Below, piece after piece: positions 15,107 through 23,106 of a stretch of DNA of 64,000 nucleotides. The translations under genes and the position numbers were made by a program. Within the stretch, counting starts at the first letter, position 1; every line of letters starts with the position of its first letter. The stretch spans positions 62,001-126,000 of the forward strand of contig CP152408.1 in NCBI GenBank assembly GCA_038961845.1. Direction: 5' to 3'. The notes under the pieces are model-generated. The model did not search any database. It had not been told where the DNA came from and was given only the letters and a program-made list of their open reading frames with translations. The DNA is from Xylophilus sp. GW821-FHT01B05 (lineage in GTDB: Bacteria; Pseudomonadota; Gammaproteobacteria; Burkholderiales; Burkholderiaceae_C).

Positions 15107-16378
15107 TCAGGCAGCCACAAATTCGTTCCATTTCCGGACCATGTATTCGTTCTCGTCCATCACCGCATTCCAGCAGGCGATGCCGCCCATGCGCTGCTCG
15201 TAGCTGCCGCCGTCGCGCACGCTGCCGGCCTTGGCCAGCAGGTCGCCGTTGGGGCTCTTGATGTCCTGGGCGGCGGGCTTGCCTTCCATCCAGTAGGCCC
15301 ACTCGTAGGCTTCCATCTTGGTTTTGGCGGTGTCGAGCACGGCGCTGTAGTAGCCCTGGCGGTTCAGGTAGGCACCGGCCCAGCCGTCGAGGAACCAGTT
15401 GATGAACTCGTAGGCCGCGTCCTGCTTCTTGCCCGCGATCGTGGCCGGCAGGCCAAAGCCGGCAGCCCAGGCGCGGTAGCCTTCCTTCAGCGGCTGGAAG
15501 TTGCAGGCAATGCCCTTGGTGCGCACGGCGGTGACGGCCGGGCTCCACATGGACTGGATCACCACTTCGCCCGAGGCCATCAGGTTCACGGATTCGTTGA
15601 AGTCCTTCCACAGCGCGCGGAACTGGCCGGCGCGCTTGGCCTCGATCAGGGTCTTGATCGTGAGGTCGATCTCGGCCTTGGTCATGTTGCCCTTGTCGGC
15701 GTACTTGTGGATGCCCTTGGCCTCGACCACCATGGCCGCGTCCATGATGCCGATGGAGGGGATGTTGAGGATGGCGGTCTTGCCCTTGAACTCGGGGTTG
15801 AGCAGCTCGGCCCAGCTCTCGATGGGGCGCTTGATCAGGTCGGGACGAATGCCCAGCGTGTCGGCGTTGTAGACCGTGGGGATCAGCGACATGAACTGCG
15901 TGGGCGACTTGGCAAACACCTTGCTCTTTTCGCCTTCGAGAAAGATCACCTTCTTGGGCGCCGTGCCCTGGTCGCCCACGGCCTTGCCGGCGATGGTGCC
16001 GGTGGTGAACAGCGAGGTGATCTTGTCGGCGTTCTTGATGCGCTTGGTGTCTATGCCCTTCAGGTTGCCGGTGGGCACGATCTTCTTGAGCGAGAAGAAC
16101 TCGGTGTCGATCAGGTCGAAGCTGTTGGGTGCGGTGACGGCGCGCTTGGTGACGTCGTCGGTGGTGACGGCCACGTACTGGATGGTGATGCCGGTGTCGG
16201 CCTTGAATTTCTCGGCAATCGCCTTGTCCTGATTCACCGCCGTGCCCAGGTAGCGCAGCACCGGCTTTTCTTGCGCGTGGACAGCGGGCGCGAGGCCGCT
16301 GGCCAGGATGCCGGCGGTGCCGGTCAGCAGCGAGCGGCGCTTCAGGCCTGCGGACGGGTGGTCGGTGGTGTCGGACAT
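15107..16378 (-). CDS. ABC transporter substrate-binding protein (polyamine-type), Tat-like signal
   Basis: A 423-residue periplasmic protein. The N-terminus has KRRSLLTGTAGILASGLAP and VHAQ, a twin-arginine-type signal with a cleavage site after about residue 35. The mature part has family segments such as VTTDDVTKRAVTAPNSFDLID and GVIPTVYNADTLG-like text (LIPTVYNADTLGIRP). The chosen ATG at 16378 has a gaggag ribosome site; a longer frame upstream is only an extension of the reading frame. It shares the PotD/PotF fold class; the ligand is unknown, probably an amine or an amino-acid derivative. Confidence 0.88.
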   Translation of the reverse strand: MSDTTDHPSAGLKRRSLLTGTAGILASGLAPAVHAQEKPVLRYLGTAVNQDKAIAEKFKADTGITIQYVAVTTDDVTKRAVTAPNSFDLIDTEFFSLKKIVPTGNLKGIDTKRIKNADKITSLFTTGTIAGKAVGDQGTAPKKVIFLEGEKSKVFAKSPTQFMSLIPTVYNADTLGIRPDLIKRPIESWAELLNPEFKGKTAILNIPSIGIMDAAMVVEAKGIHKYADKGNMTKAEIDLTIKTLIEAKRAGQFRALWKDFNESVNLMASGEVVIQSMWSPAVTAVRTKGIACNFQPLKEGYRAWAAGFGLPATIAGKKQDAAYEFINWFLDGWAGAYLNRQGYYSAVLDTAKTKMEAYEWAYWMEGKPAAQDIKSPNGDLLAKAGSVRDGGSYEQRMGGIACWNAVMDENEYMVRKWNEFVAA

Positions 16379-16421
16379 GGCTAAAGCTCCTCGAACAAAG
16401 GTTGGGGGCACCTGAGAACCG

Positions 16422-17474
16422 TCAGGCGGCGGCGGAAACGGGATGGGGCGTGGCCTGCAGCGCATGCGCATGGGCCGGCAGCCAGGCCAGCTCGACACGC
16501 TGGCCCACGGCATAGGGCAGCGCATTGAAGTCGGCCTCGGGCAGGGTCGCGGCAATGGCCGGGCCACCGCCGTCGGCGGCCGTGGCCTGCAGGCCGATCA
16601 GCACGTAGCTGCCTTGGTATTCGACATCGGTCACCTGGGCGGCGAGGCCGCTGGGCGCAGTGCCGGCTGGGGACAGGCGGATGCGGTCATTGCGCACGGC
16701 CACGGGGCCTTCTGCCGTGTGCAGCACGTTGTGGCCGCCCATGAAGCGCGCCACAAACTCGTTGACCGGGCGGTTGTAGATCTCGTGCGGCGAGCCAACC
16801 TGCTCGATCACGCCCTGGTTCATCACCACCATGGTGTCGGCCAGGGCCATGGCCTCTTCCTGGCTGTGGGTGACGTGGATGAAGGTCAGGCCCAGCTCCT
16901 TCTGCCAGCGGCGCAGCTCGGCGCGCATCTGCACGCGCAGGAAGGGGTCGAGCGCGGACAGCGGCTCGTCCAGCAGCAGCACCTTGGGGCTGGTCATGAG
17001 GGCGCGCGCCAGCGCCACGCGTTGCTGCTGGCCACCCGACAGTTCGCCGGGCTTGCGCTGCGCCAGGTGGCCCAGGGACACGCGCTCCAGCAGGTCGCGC
17101 GCCTTGGCGTGGCGCTCGCTCTTGCCCACGCCCTTCATCTTCAGGCTGAAGGCCACGTTGTCGAGCGCGGACAGGTGTGGGAACAGCGCGAAGCTCTGGA
17201 ACATCATGGCCGTGCCGCGCTCGGCTGCTGGCAGGTCAGTGATGTTGCGGTTGAACAGCAGGATGTCGCCGCTGCTCACCGACTCATGCCCGGCCACCAT
17301 GCGCAGCGTGGTGCTCTTGCCGCAGCCCGAGGGCCCGAGCAGGCAGCAGTAGCTGCCGGCCGCGATGCGCAGGTTGATGCTGTCCACCGCCACGCTGCCG
17401 CCGTCATAGCGCTTGCTCAGCGCGACCAGTTCGACTGCGAAGCCGGGAGAGGACGGGGCGGAAGATGCATCCAT
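16422..17474 (-). CDS. ABC transporter ATP-binding protein, PotA-like
   Basis: A 350-residue ATPase with Walker A GPSGCGKST, signature LSGGQQQRVALARAL, Walker B VLLLDEPLSALD and switch His in HVTHSQEEAMA, followed by a C-terminal TOBE-type domain. This is the layout of PotA/FbpC-type importers. The start MDASSAPSSPGFAVEL at 17474 was chosen because longer frames add unrelated sequence. It is the first gene of the leftward importer operon. Confidence 0.92.
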   Translation of the reverse strand: MDASSAPSSPGFAVELVALSKRYDGGSVAVDSINLRIAAGSYCCLLGPSGCGKSTTLRMVAGHESVSSGDILLFNRNITDLPAAERGTAMMFQSFALFPHLSALDNVAFSLKMKGVGKSERHAKARDLLERVSLGHLAQRKPGELSGGQQQRVALARALMTSPKVLLLDEPLSALDPFLRVQMRAELRRWQKELGLTFIHVTHSQEEAMALADTMVVMNQGVIEQVGSPHEIYNRPVNEFVARFMGGHNVLHTAEGPVAVRNDRIRLSPAGTAPSGLAAQVTDVEYQGSYVLIGLQATAADGGGPAIAATLPEADFNALPYAVGQRVELAWLPAHAHALQATPHPVSAAA

Positions 17475-17830
17475 GCCGCGCCCTGATCGCAAAAGGCATG
17501 CCATGGTTGTATGGAATAACTGGCACAAATTGCGTACAAAAAAGCTGCCGCATGGTGCGCAATGGGCGGCGTATGCGCCGAGTCGGTGCGCCGCCGGATG
17601 CTGGAGGCGGCCTATTCGGGCCCGCCCGGCGCGCCGTTGCGTAACGGGGACACTTGAGGCGGGGCGGCGCCCATGGGCGCGTGCGGGCACTGTCGCTCAG
17701 GCAAAAGTCCTTAAAATCGGCCGATCGCCTCGGGGGGCCGACGGCGTGCCGCGGACCAGAGGTGGGCGCGGACGGTTTGCTCGCCAGGGCGTACTGATAC
17801 AACCACTGTCATGGCGCCGACGAGCTTTTC
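17475..17830. promoter_or_regulatory. Divergent intergenic region between the importer operon and the GTPase-roadblock module
   Basis: About 355 bp without a gene. The AT-rich part at 17505-17550 (ttgtatggaataactggcac, aattgcgtacaaaaaag) is a plausible promoter and GntR operator zone for the leftward importer; TTGCGTACAA is nearly symmetrical. A 14-bp palindrome gcgcccatgggcgc lies at 17667-17680. A ccttaaaatcgg box near 17709 could belong to a rightward promoter. These are visual inferences only. Confidence 0.35.
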
Positions 17831-18517
17831 ATGAAAACCGGCGCCACACGATCCAACTACCTCCTGCGCTGTACCGGCCTTGCTCCACGCATGGCTGCGC
17901 AGATCAATACCTTCCTCGTGATTGCCGATGCGCGCTTTACCGCGAATTGGCACTGCGTGGAGGACGGCCAGGCCGACGCCGTGCTGCGTGCCCCTGTCGG
18001 CGGTAGCGTGGCTGTGCAGTCGCTGCTGCTGGGCTGCCCCGGATCAGGCCTGCCCGACGCGGTGTTGCCGCTGCCGTTGCAGATGGAGGATTTCGTCGTT
18101 GCACTGGGCCAGGTCGAGCAGATGCTGGGCAATGCGTTGGTGCCCCGGGCGCCGGCTGCGGCCGGCAACCGCGTCGCCCAGCAGGTGGAGCTGCGCCTCA
18201 AGCGCTGGCCTCCGGCGCTGGCCCTGATGGAGCACAAGTACTACCCGCGGCTGGCGAGCTTCATGTCGCGCCCGGTCACGCTCTCGCGCCTGAGCCTGAT
18301 GAGCAACGTGCCCATGGAGCGTTGCGTGGACTTCGTCGATTCAATGCAGGCGCTGGGCATCGTCGAGAACCCCGGTGGCGAGCCCGTGGCCAACCTTGCC
18401 CAGGCCGCGCGGCCTGGCACGGTAGAGCCTTCGGGCGCGGCGGTAACGCCAGTGCGCAGCGGGCTGGTGCAGCGCTTGCGCGCGCGGCTGGGCATTGCAG
18501 GAGGCCCGCGTGGCTGA
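17831..18517 (+). CDS. Uncharacterised protein heading the GTPase-roadblock module
   Basis: A 228-residue protein that I cannot assign to a named family. The first ~110 residues look alpha/beta; a later helical stretch with TLSRLSLMSNVPMERCVDFV then MQALGIVE has the pattern of a winged helix; the C-terminus is basic (LVQRLRARLGIAGGPRG). There is no signal peptide or membrane segment. Its stop overlaps the GTG of the GTPase gene by 8 bp, so it is translated with that gene. In actinomycete conservons a small winged-helix-like protein (DUF742) also accompanies a GTPase and roadblock proteins; similarity to that is by arrangement, not by sequence. Confidence 0.75.
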   Translation: MKTGATRSNYLLRCTGLAPRMAAQINTFLVIADARFTANWHCVEDGQADAVLRAPVGGSVAVQSLLLGCPGSGLPDAVLPLPLQMEDFVVALGQVEQMLGNALVPRAPAAAGNRVAQQVELRLKRWPPALALMEHKYYPRLASFMSRPVTLSRLSLMSNVPMERCVDFVDSMQALGIVENPGGEPVANLAQAARPGTVEPSGAAVTPVRSGLVQRLRARLGIAGGPRG

Positions 18518-19034
18518 GTACAAGATTCTTTTCAGCGGCCCGCCAGGCGCGGGCAAGACCACCGCCATCGGCGTCATCAGCGACGTGGCACCGGTGGTGA
18601 CCGATGTGCGCAACAGCGACCCGACCTTGCACAAGGAGATGACCACCGTCGGCATGGACTTTGGCGAAATCGACCTGGGCGAGGGTGACCGCGTGCGGCT
18701 CTTCGGCACGCCCGGCCAGGCGCGCTTCGACTTCATGTGGCGCGTGCTGGCGCAGAACGCGCTGGGCGTGGTCTACCTCGCCGACAACTCCGCCGCCGAT
18801 CCGCTGGCCGACATGGCCACCTACCTCGACGTGCTGGCACCCGATGCAAGCACCGCGCTGGTGCTGGGCGTGGGCCGTACCGACGCACACCCGCTGCCCT
18901 CGCTCGACGACTACGCGCAGGCATTGGCCGCACGGGGGCTGGTGTGCCCGGTGCTGGCGGTGGACGTGCGCCAGCGTGACGACGTGCTGTTGCTCGTCGA
19001 CGCCTTGCTCAATTTGGTCGACAGTGCGGGCTGA
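18510..19034 (+). CDS. Small MglA-like GTPase (COG2229 type)
   Basis: A 174-residue Ras-like GTP-binding protein starting at GTG 18510, with aggagg just upstream. The P-loop GPPGAGKTT is at residues 10-18, a switch I-like TVGMDFGEIDL follows, and the G3 region is LFGTPGQARFDFMW, the TPGQ form typical of MglA-like proteins instead of DxxG. The G4 position reads VGRTD, lacking the usual NKxD lysine. Such GTPases are switched by roadblock/LC7 proteins, and three of these follow directly. Likely a cytoplasmic switch for polarity, envelope or signalling; the output is unknown. Confidence 0.88.
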   Translation: MAEYKILFSGPPGAGKTTAIGVISDVAPVVTDVRNSDPTLHKEMTTVGMDFGEIDLGEGDRVRLFGTPGQARFDFMWRVLAQNALGVVYLADNSAADPLADMATYLDVLAPDASTALVLGVGRTDAHPLPSLDDYAQALAARGLVCPVLAVDVRQRDDVLLLVDALLNLVDSAG

Positions 19035-19062
19035 CCCTGCGGACTGTTTTTTCTCACGCTTC

Positions 19063-19449
19063 ATGACAATTTCCCATCCCCGCTACTCGCTGGCCCAGTC
19101 GCTGGCTGACGAGATCGTCTCTTCGCTCGACGGCGCGTTCTCCGTGCACTTCGCCACCATCGACGGCTTCGATGTGGCGCGCGCCTGCCGCCGCAATCTG
19201 GACGCGTCGCGTGTGGCGGCCATGACCAGCTCCCTGGTGGCGCTGTCCTGCGAACTTGGCCGCAGCTGCGACATCGGCGACACGCAGGGCGTGGTGCTGG
19301 AATCCAGCGGCGGCTACGTGGTGGCGCGCGCCATTCCGGTGTTTGGCGGCGACCTGGTGATGACCGTGGTCACCGACCGCAGCGCGTTGCTGGGCATGGT
19401 GCGCCTGCAGGTGAGCGAGGCCGCCCGGCGCTTTGCGGACGCGGCATGA
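19063..19449 (+). CDS. Roadblock/LC7-domain protein 1
   Basis: A 128-residue single-domain protein with the roadblock pattern: an amphipathic helix, VHFATIDGFDVARACRRN, a helical middle (AAMTSSLVALSCELGRSCDI), and the beta pair VVLESSGGYVVARAIPVFGG. Roadblock proteins form dimers that act as activators or docking partners of MglA-type GTPases. It overlaps the next gene by ATGA at 19446-19449. It is the first of three paralogues in the module that are mutually very divergent. Confidence 0.85.
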   Translation: MTISHPRYSLAQSLADEIVSSLDGAFSVHFATIDGFDVARACRRNLDASRVAAMTSSLVALSCELGRSCDIGDTQGVVLESSGGYVVARAIPVFGGDLVMTVVTDRSALLGMVRLQVSEAARRFADAA

Positions 19450-19817
19450 AGCAGGCCGCATTGCGGTCGGCCCTGGAGCGCCTGGTGACATTGGCAGGCA
19501 TTCGTGGATGCGCGCTGGTGGAGTCCGAGAGCGGGCTGGTGCTGTTGCACCACGGCGAAGGTGAAGAAGCCCTGTGGGAGGCCGCCGTGGACTACTGGCG
19601 CATGCACCATCGCCTGCAAGCCCACTTTGCCGCGCTGGGCCCGCTGAGTGCCGCCGTGATGTACCACGTGCGCGGTGCGCTGGCCGTGATGCCGTGCCAG
19701 GCCAGCCCCCCGTTGCTGGTGATCTGCGTGGGGGAGCTGCGCCAGACCGACTGGGTGTCGGCGCAGAAGCAGGTGCGTGCCCTGTCGCAACAGCTGGCGG
19801 CGCCGTCGGCGCCTTGA
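19446..19817 (+). CDS. Roadblock/LC7-like protein 2 (divergent)
   Basis: A 123-residue protein with a roadblock-like order: helix ALERLVTLAGIRGCALVES, beta segment GLVLLHHGEGEEAL, a helical WRMHHRLQAHFAALGPLSAA, then YHVRGALAVMPCQASPPLLV. Similarity to the other two is weak and the assignment relies partly on size and position. Its ATG overlaps the stop of the preceding gene. It may be a subunit that forms a heterodimer with roadblock protein 1 or 3. Confidence 0.7.
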   Translation: MKQAALRSALERLVTLAGIRGCALVESESGLVLLHHGEGEEALWEAAVDYWRMHHRLQAHFAALGPLSAAVMYHVRGALAVMPCQASPPLLVICVGELRQTDWVSAQKQVRALSQQLAAPSAP

Positions 19818-19889
19818 TTTTCGGGACGCAAGTCTCCTATCGCGCAGGCCCATGGAGCCTGCGTACCTGAGAAACGAGAGAAGGAAGAA

Positions 19890-20249
19890 ATGGCAACCAT
19901 CAAACAAACACTCGAAGAGCTGTTGGCGGTCGACGGCGCGCTGTGCGCCGCCGTGGTGGACTCCACCAGCGGCATGATGCTGGGCTCCGCTGGCGCCGGC
20001 GTGGACATGGAAGTGGCGGCCGCCGGCAACACGGACGTGGTGCGCGCCAAGATGAAGACGATGAAGGCTTTGGGCCTGAACGACGTGATCGAGGACATCC
20101 TGATCACGCTGGGCAAGCAGTACCACATCATTCGCCCGTCCTCGCGCCGCGACGGCGTGTTCATCTACTTCGTGCTGGACAAGGCCAAGTCCAACCTGGC
20201 GCTGGCCCGCCGCAAGGCCACCGACGTCGACAAGGACATGGTGTTCTGA
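19890..20249 (+). CDS. Roadblock/LC7-domain protein 3
   Basis: A 119-residue protein with a good ribosome site (gagagaaggaag). The pattern LAVDGALCAAVVDSTSGMML, then GNTDVVRAKMKTMKALGLND, and QYHIIRPSSRRDGVFIYFVL followed by LARRKATDVDKDMVF is typical of the shorter MglB/roadblock proteins. It closes the module and is followed 24 bp later by a strong intrinsic terminator, so the five genes from 17831 probably form one transcription unit. Confidence 0.85.
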   Translation: MATIKQTLEELLAVDGALCAAVVDSTSGMMLGSAGAGVDMEVAAAGNTDVVRAKMKTMKALGLNDVIEDILITLGKQYHIIRPSSRRDGVFIYFVLDKAKSNLALARRKATDVDKDMVF

Positions 20250-20273
20250 CCATCTGCACTGCGCGGACAGACA

Positions 20274-20302
20274 AGCCCCGAGCATCCGCCGGGGCTTTTT
20301 TC
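20274..20302 (+). terminator. Intrinsic terminator of the GTPase-roadblock operon
   Basis: A perfect 7-bp stem agccccg/cggggct encloses a 9-base loop and is followed by a run of six T. It is located right after the third roadblock gene and before the DUF502 gene. Confidence 0.9.
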
Positions 20303-20409
20303 ATGGTGCCGTTCGCATTGGCGCGGCCGCAGAACTTTGCGCTACATGCTGCGCGGCAGGGGGCGCTACCATGCTGCCGCAACAGGGCAATGCCCAGAAG
20401 GTCCCTGCC

Positions 20410-21027
20410 ATGAAACGACTGACCCAATACTTCCTGCGCGGCCTGATCACCGTGCTGCCGGTGGTGCTCACGCTCTACCTCTTGTTCATGTTCCTGGCCT
20501 GGGTCGAGGCCACGGCGCTGGCGGTGCTGCGGCCGGTGTTTGGCGACTTTCACGTACCGGGCATGGGCCTGGTGATCGCGGTGGCCTTCATCGTGGGCGT
20601 GGGCTACCTGGTGTCGGTGGCGCACGTGCGGCGGCTGCTGTGGTTCGTGGAGCTGCCCTTCACCAACATCCCGGTGGTCAAGAGCATCTACTCTTCGCTG
20701 AAGAGCTTTGCCGACTACTTCACCCCTGCGGGCAACCAGCAAAAGGCGCAACAAGTGGTGCTGCTGCGCCGGCCCGGGCAAGAGGTGGAGCTGGTGGGCC
20801 TGGTCACGCGGCGCGGCATGCAGGGCTTGCCAGAGGGCTTCCTGCCCGGCGACCGGGTGGCGGTGTATCTGCCCATGGGCTACAACATCGGCGGCTATAC
20901 CGTGTTTGTGCCTGCATCCTGGGTGACGCCGATAGAGATGTCGGTGGAAGAGGCGATGCGCTCTTCGCTGATTGCGTGGATGGCGCGGGCGCCGGTGGAC
21001 CCGGCGGCGGCGCCGCGGCCGTTTTAG
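20410..21027 (+). CDS. DUF502 family membrane protein
   Basis: A 205-residue protein starting at MKRLTQYFLRGLITVLPVVL. Two membrane segments are at about 12-32 and 58-78, then a conserved cytoplasmic or periplasmic part with ELPFTNIPVVKSIYSSLKSF and LVTRRGMQGLPEGFLPGDRV and VYLPMGYNIGGYTVFVP. These are the hallmark segments of DUF502 (COG2928), widespread in proteobacteria with no settled function. It is monocistronic here, downstream of a terminator and convergent to the PanE operon. Confidence 0.9.
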   Translation: MKRLTQYFLRGLITVLPVVLTLYLLFMFLAWVEATALAVLRPVFGDFHVPGMGLVIAVAFIVGVGYLVSVAHVRRLLWFVELPFTNIPVVKSIYSSLKSFADYFTPAGNQQKAQQVVLLRRPGQEVELVGLVTRRGMQGLPEGFLPGDRVAVYLPMGYNIGGYTVFVPASWVTPIEMSVEEAMRSSLIAWMARAPVDPAAAPRPF

Positions 21028-21064
21028 GACCCAGCCCTTTCAAGGTCTTCGAGGTATCCCTGCG

Positions 21065-21455
21065 CTGTGTGCCTTGCAGGCGGCGGGTGCCGGGATGTGC
21101 GCCCGGCGGCGCAGTCACCTTCTTTTGCTTCGCCAAAAGAAGGTAACCGAAGAAAAGGCGACCCCACTGTGGCGGTCCGCTGCGCGGACTGCTCTCCGGT
21201 GCTCAGAGTCGGCAGGTGGCTGCGGAACTCGCTTCGCTCAAACAGTCCTCGCCGTCCCTCCGCTGCGCTACGGGCAACCTGCCGACTCCTCCGCTCCTCG
21301 ACGCCACAGAGGGGACCCGGGACCGCCAGTCGGGCCATCGCTACGCTCGGCCCCGGTACTACTCCCTCCCTCGCTGGGGGCCGGCTGTTCGGTTGTTGGT
21401 TGCCCCCGCCGGGGCGAGTCCCGGCTCCGGAACTCAGCAAGTCACAAGAACTACC
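21065..21455. repeat. Large mosaic intergenic repeat, copy 3 (inner blocks inverted)
   Basis: The ends resemble copies 1 and 2 (ggcgggtgccggg at left; gccggggcgagtcccggctc at right), but the middle blocks, such as cgctgcgctacgggcaacct and ccgactcctccgctcctcga, are the reverse complement of those copies. A 9-bp stem cttcttttg/caaaagaag with a cttcgc loop is at about 21119-21142. It fills the gap between the two convergent genes and could act as a two-way terminator. Confidence 0.85.
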
Positions 21456-21487
21456 AAATACATGACAAGACCTTGAAAGAGATGCTC

Positions 21488-22510
21488 TTAAGACCCGGCC
21501 AGCACCGCCTGCAGCCGCGCCGATGGCATGGGCCGGGGCCGCTCGGTCTGGTGTTGCATCAGCTCCACCATGTGCTGGTTGCGCGGCGCCGCCAGGCCGT
21601 GCGCCTGGGCCAGCCGGACCACGGCGCCGCATAGTGCGTCGATCTCGCTGGTGCGGCCCAGGCGCAGGTCGTCGGCCATGCTGGAGCGGGCGCGGGCGTC
21701 TATGCGCAGCATGCGCGCGGCCAGCAGGCGGAACAGCGGCGTGGGCAGGCGCAGCAAGGCCGGCAGCCAGCGCGGCGGCACGGGCGATACCGGCGCCGGC
21801 TGCAGGCCCGCGCGGGCCAGCACGCTCAGCGTTTCTTCCATCAGGCCGGCCAGGCAGCGGCGGTAGCCGCGGTCCAGCAGCTCGTCGCGCAGCGGCAGAC
21901 CCGACAGCGCATTGACCGGGTTGTTGAGGTTGAGCAGCAGCTTGCCCCACAGCACTGGCCGCAGGTCGGTGTGCAGCTCCAGCGGCAGGCCGGCGTGGGC
22001 GAAGCCGGGCAGCCAGGGCTGCAGCGCGGCATCGTCTTGCGCGGCGAGCCGGCCGGTGGTGCCGCGGTGGTAGCGGCCTGGGCCTTCTTCTGCGACGTTG
22101 TAGGGGACCATGCCCGGCAGCACGCGCAGGCCAGGCGCAGCAGCTTGCGCGATGGCGGCGTTGTCGACACCGTTTTGCAGTGATAGCACCAGGGTGCCGG
22201 GTGCGAGCGATGCGGCCAGTTCTGCTGCCGCTGTGGCGGTGGCGCCGCTCTTGACCGTGAGCAGTACCAACGAGAAGGCCTCGCCATGCGGCACGCTTGG
22301 CAGCAGCCGCAGGGTCGATGCGGGCAAGTGTTGGTGTGAGCCGTCGAGATCGGTGAGCGTGAGGCCGCGCTGCACCAGCGCCGTGTGCACACGCGGGCGC
22401 ACGACAAAGCTCACTTGCGCGCCAGCAGCGGCCAACTGGCCACCCAGAAAGCAGCCGATATTGCCGGCGCCCATGACCAGCACCGGGCCGGGAAAGATCG
22501 GGCTCGCCAT
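21488..22510 (-). CDS. panE: 2-dehydropantoate 2-reductase family protein (PanE/ApbA)
   Basis: A 340-residue NADP-binding protein. The N-terminal GAGNIGCFLGGQLAAAGA is a Rossmann motif; LTVKSGATATAAAELAASL and SLQNGVDN match the active-site region, and LRPVLWGKLLLNLNNPVNAL contains the conserved catalytic Lys and Asn of ketopantoate reductase. It shares a 1-bp stop/start overlap (TGATG) with the DUF962 gene. In this catabolic-looking operon it may reduce another 2-keto acid rather than make pantoate; the gene symbol is a family label. Confidence 0.85.
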   Translation of the reverse strand: MASPIFPGPVLVMGAGNIGCFLGGQLAAAGAQVSFVVRPRVHTALVQRGLTLTDLDGSHQHLPASTLRLLPSVPHGEAFSLVLLTVKSGATATAAAELAASLAPGTLVLSLQNGVDNAAIAQAAAPGLRVLPGMVPYNVAEEGPGRYHRGTTGRLAAQDDAALQPWLPGFAHAGLPLELHTDLRPVLWGKLLLNLNNPVNALSGLPLRDELLDRGYRRCLAGLMEETLSVLARAGLQPAPVSPVPPRWLPALLRLPTPLFRLLAARMLRIDARARSSMADDLRLGRTSEIDALCGAVVRLAQAHGLAAPRNQHMVELMQHQTERPRPMPSARLQAVLAGS

Positions 22511-23046
22511 CAGGAATGGGCCGAGCGCTGCGTGTGCTGCATGGCGCTGGGAGTGGGTGGCAGGCGCGCCTCTATCGCCTGCTGCAGCTCCAGCCGCCAG
22601 CCAAAGGCAAAGCCGGCCTCGGCCGCGACGAACAGCGGGCCAATGATCAGGCCCATGATGTCGTCGACGAAGGCCGGCTTGCGGCCCTCGAACCAGTGGC
22701 CGATGAACTGCAGCACCCAGCCGACGACGAACAGGCCGATGCCGCTGGCGAGCCAGACGGTGGTGGATGCGCCCGCCAGCGTCTGCGCCAGCACCAGTGC
22801 AGCGGCCAGCAGCACGGCCATGGCCGCGCCCAGGCGCAGATCCAGCCGCAGGTAGTAGATGGCCGACAGCAGCACCGCCAGCGTGGCCGGCGACACGGTG
22901 ACGCCCAGCAGTTCAAGCCGGGGCCGGGCCAGCAGGATGGCCACGGCGACGACGATCATGGGAATACCGGCGAAATGCGTGGCGACGTTGCGGCGGTCGC
23001 GGTGGTAGGCGGCGTACTGCGTGAGCTGGTCAGTCAGGGTTTTCAT
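22510..23046 (-). CDS. DUF962/Mpo1-family membrane protein
   Basis: A 178-residue protein with four hydrophobic segments and the family motifs YHRDRRNVATHFAGIPMI and LQFIGHWFEGRKPAFVDDIM. The paired His and Asn residues match Mpo1, the yeast dioxygenase that alpha-oxidises 2-hydroxy fatty acids. Function in bacteria is not settled. It lies between the deacetylase-like gene and panE on the same strand. Confidence 0.85.
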   Translation of the reverse strand: MKTLTDQLTQYAAYHRDRRNVATHFAGIPMIVVAVAILLARPRLELLGVTVSPATLAVLLSAIYYLRLDLRLGAAMAVLLAAALVLAQTLAGASTTVWLASGIGLFVVGWVLQFIGHWFEGRKPAFVDDIMGLIIGPLFVAAEAGFAFGWRLELQQAIEARLPPTPSAMQHTQRSAHS

Positions 23047-23106
23047 GGCGTCACCGTGGGTGGTGGGGATGGAGCCATTTGACGCCTATGGACCGCCTTG
23101 CACCAG

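Noticed and set aside
16379..16567. N-terminal extension of the ABC binding protein
   Set aside because: The extension is Pro/Arg-rich, overlaps the ATPase gene end, and the ATG at 16378 has a proper ribosome site followed by a twin-arginine signal.
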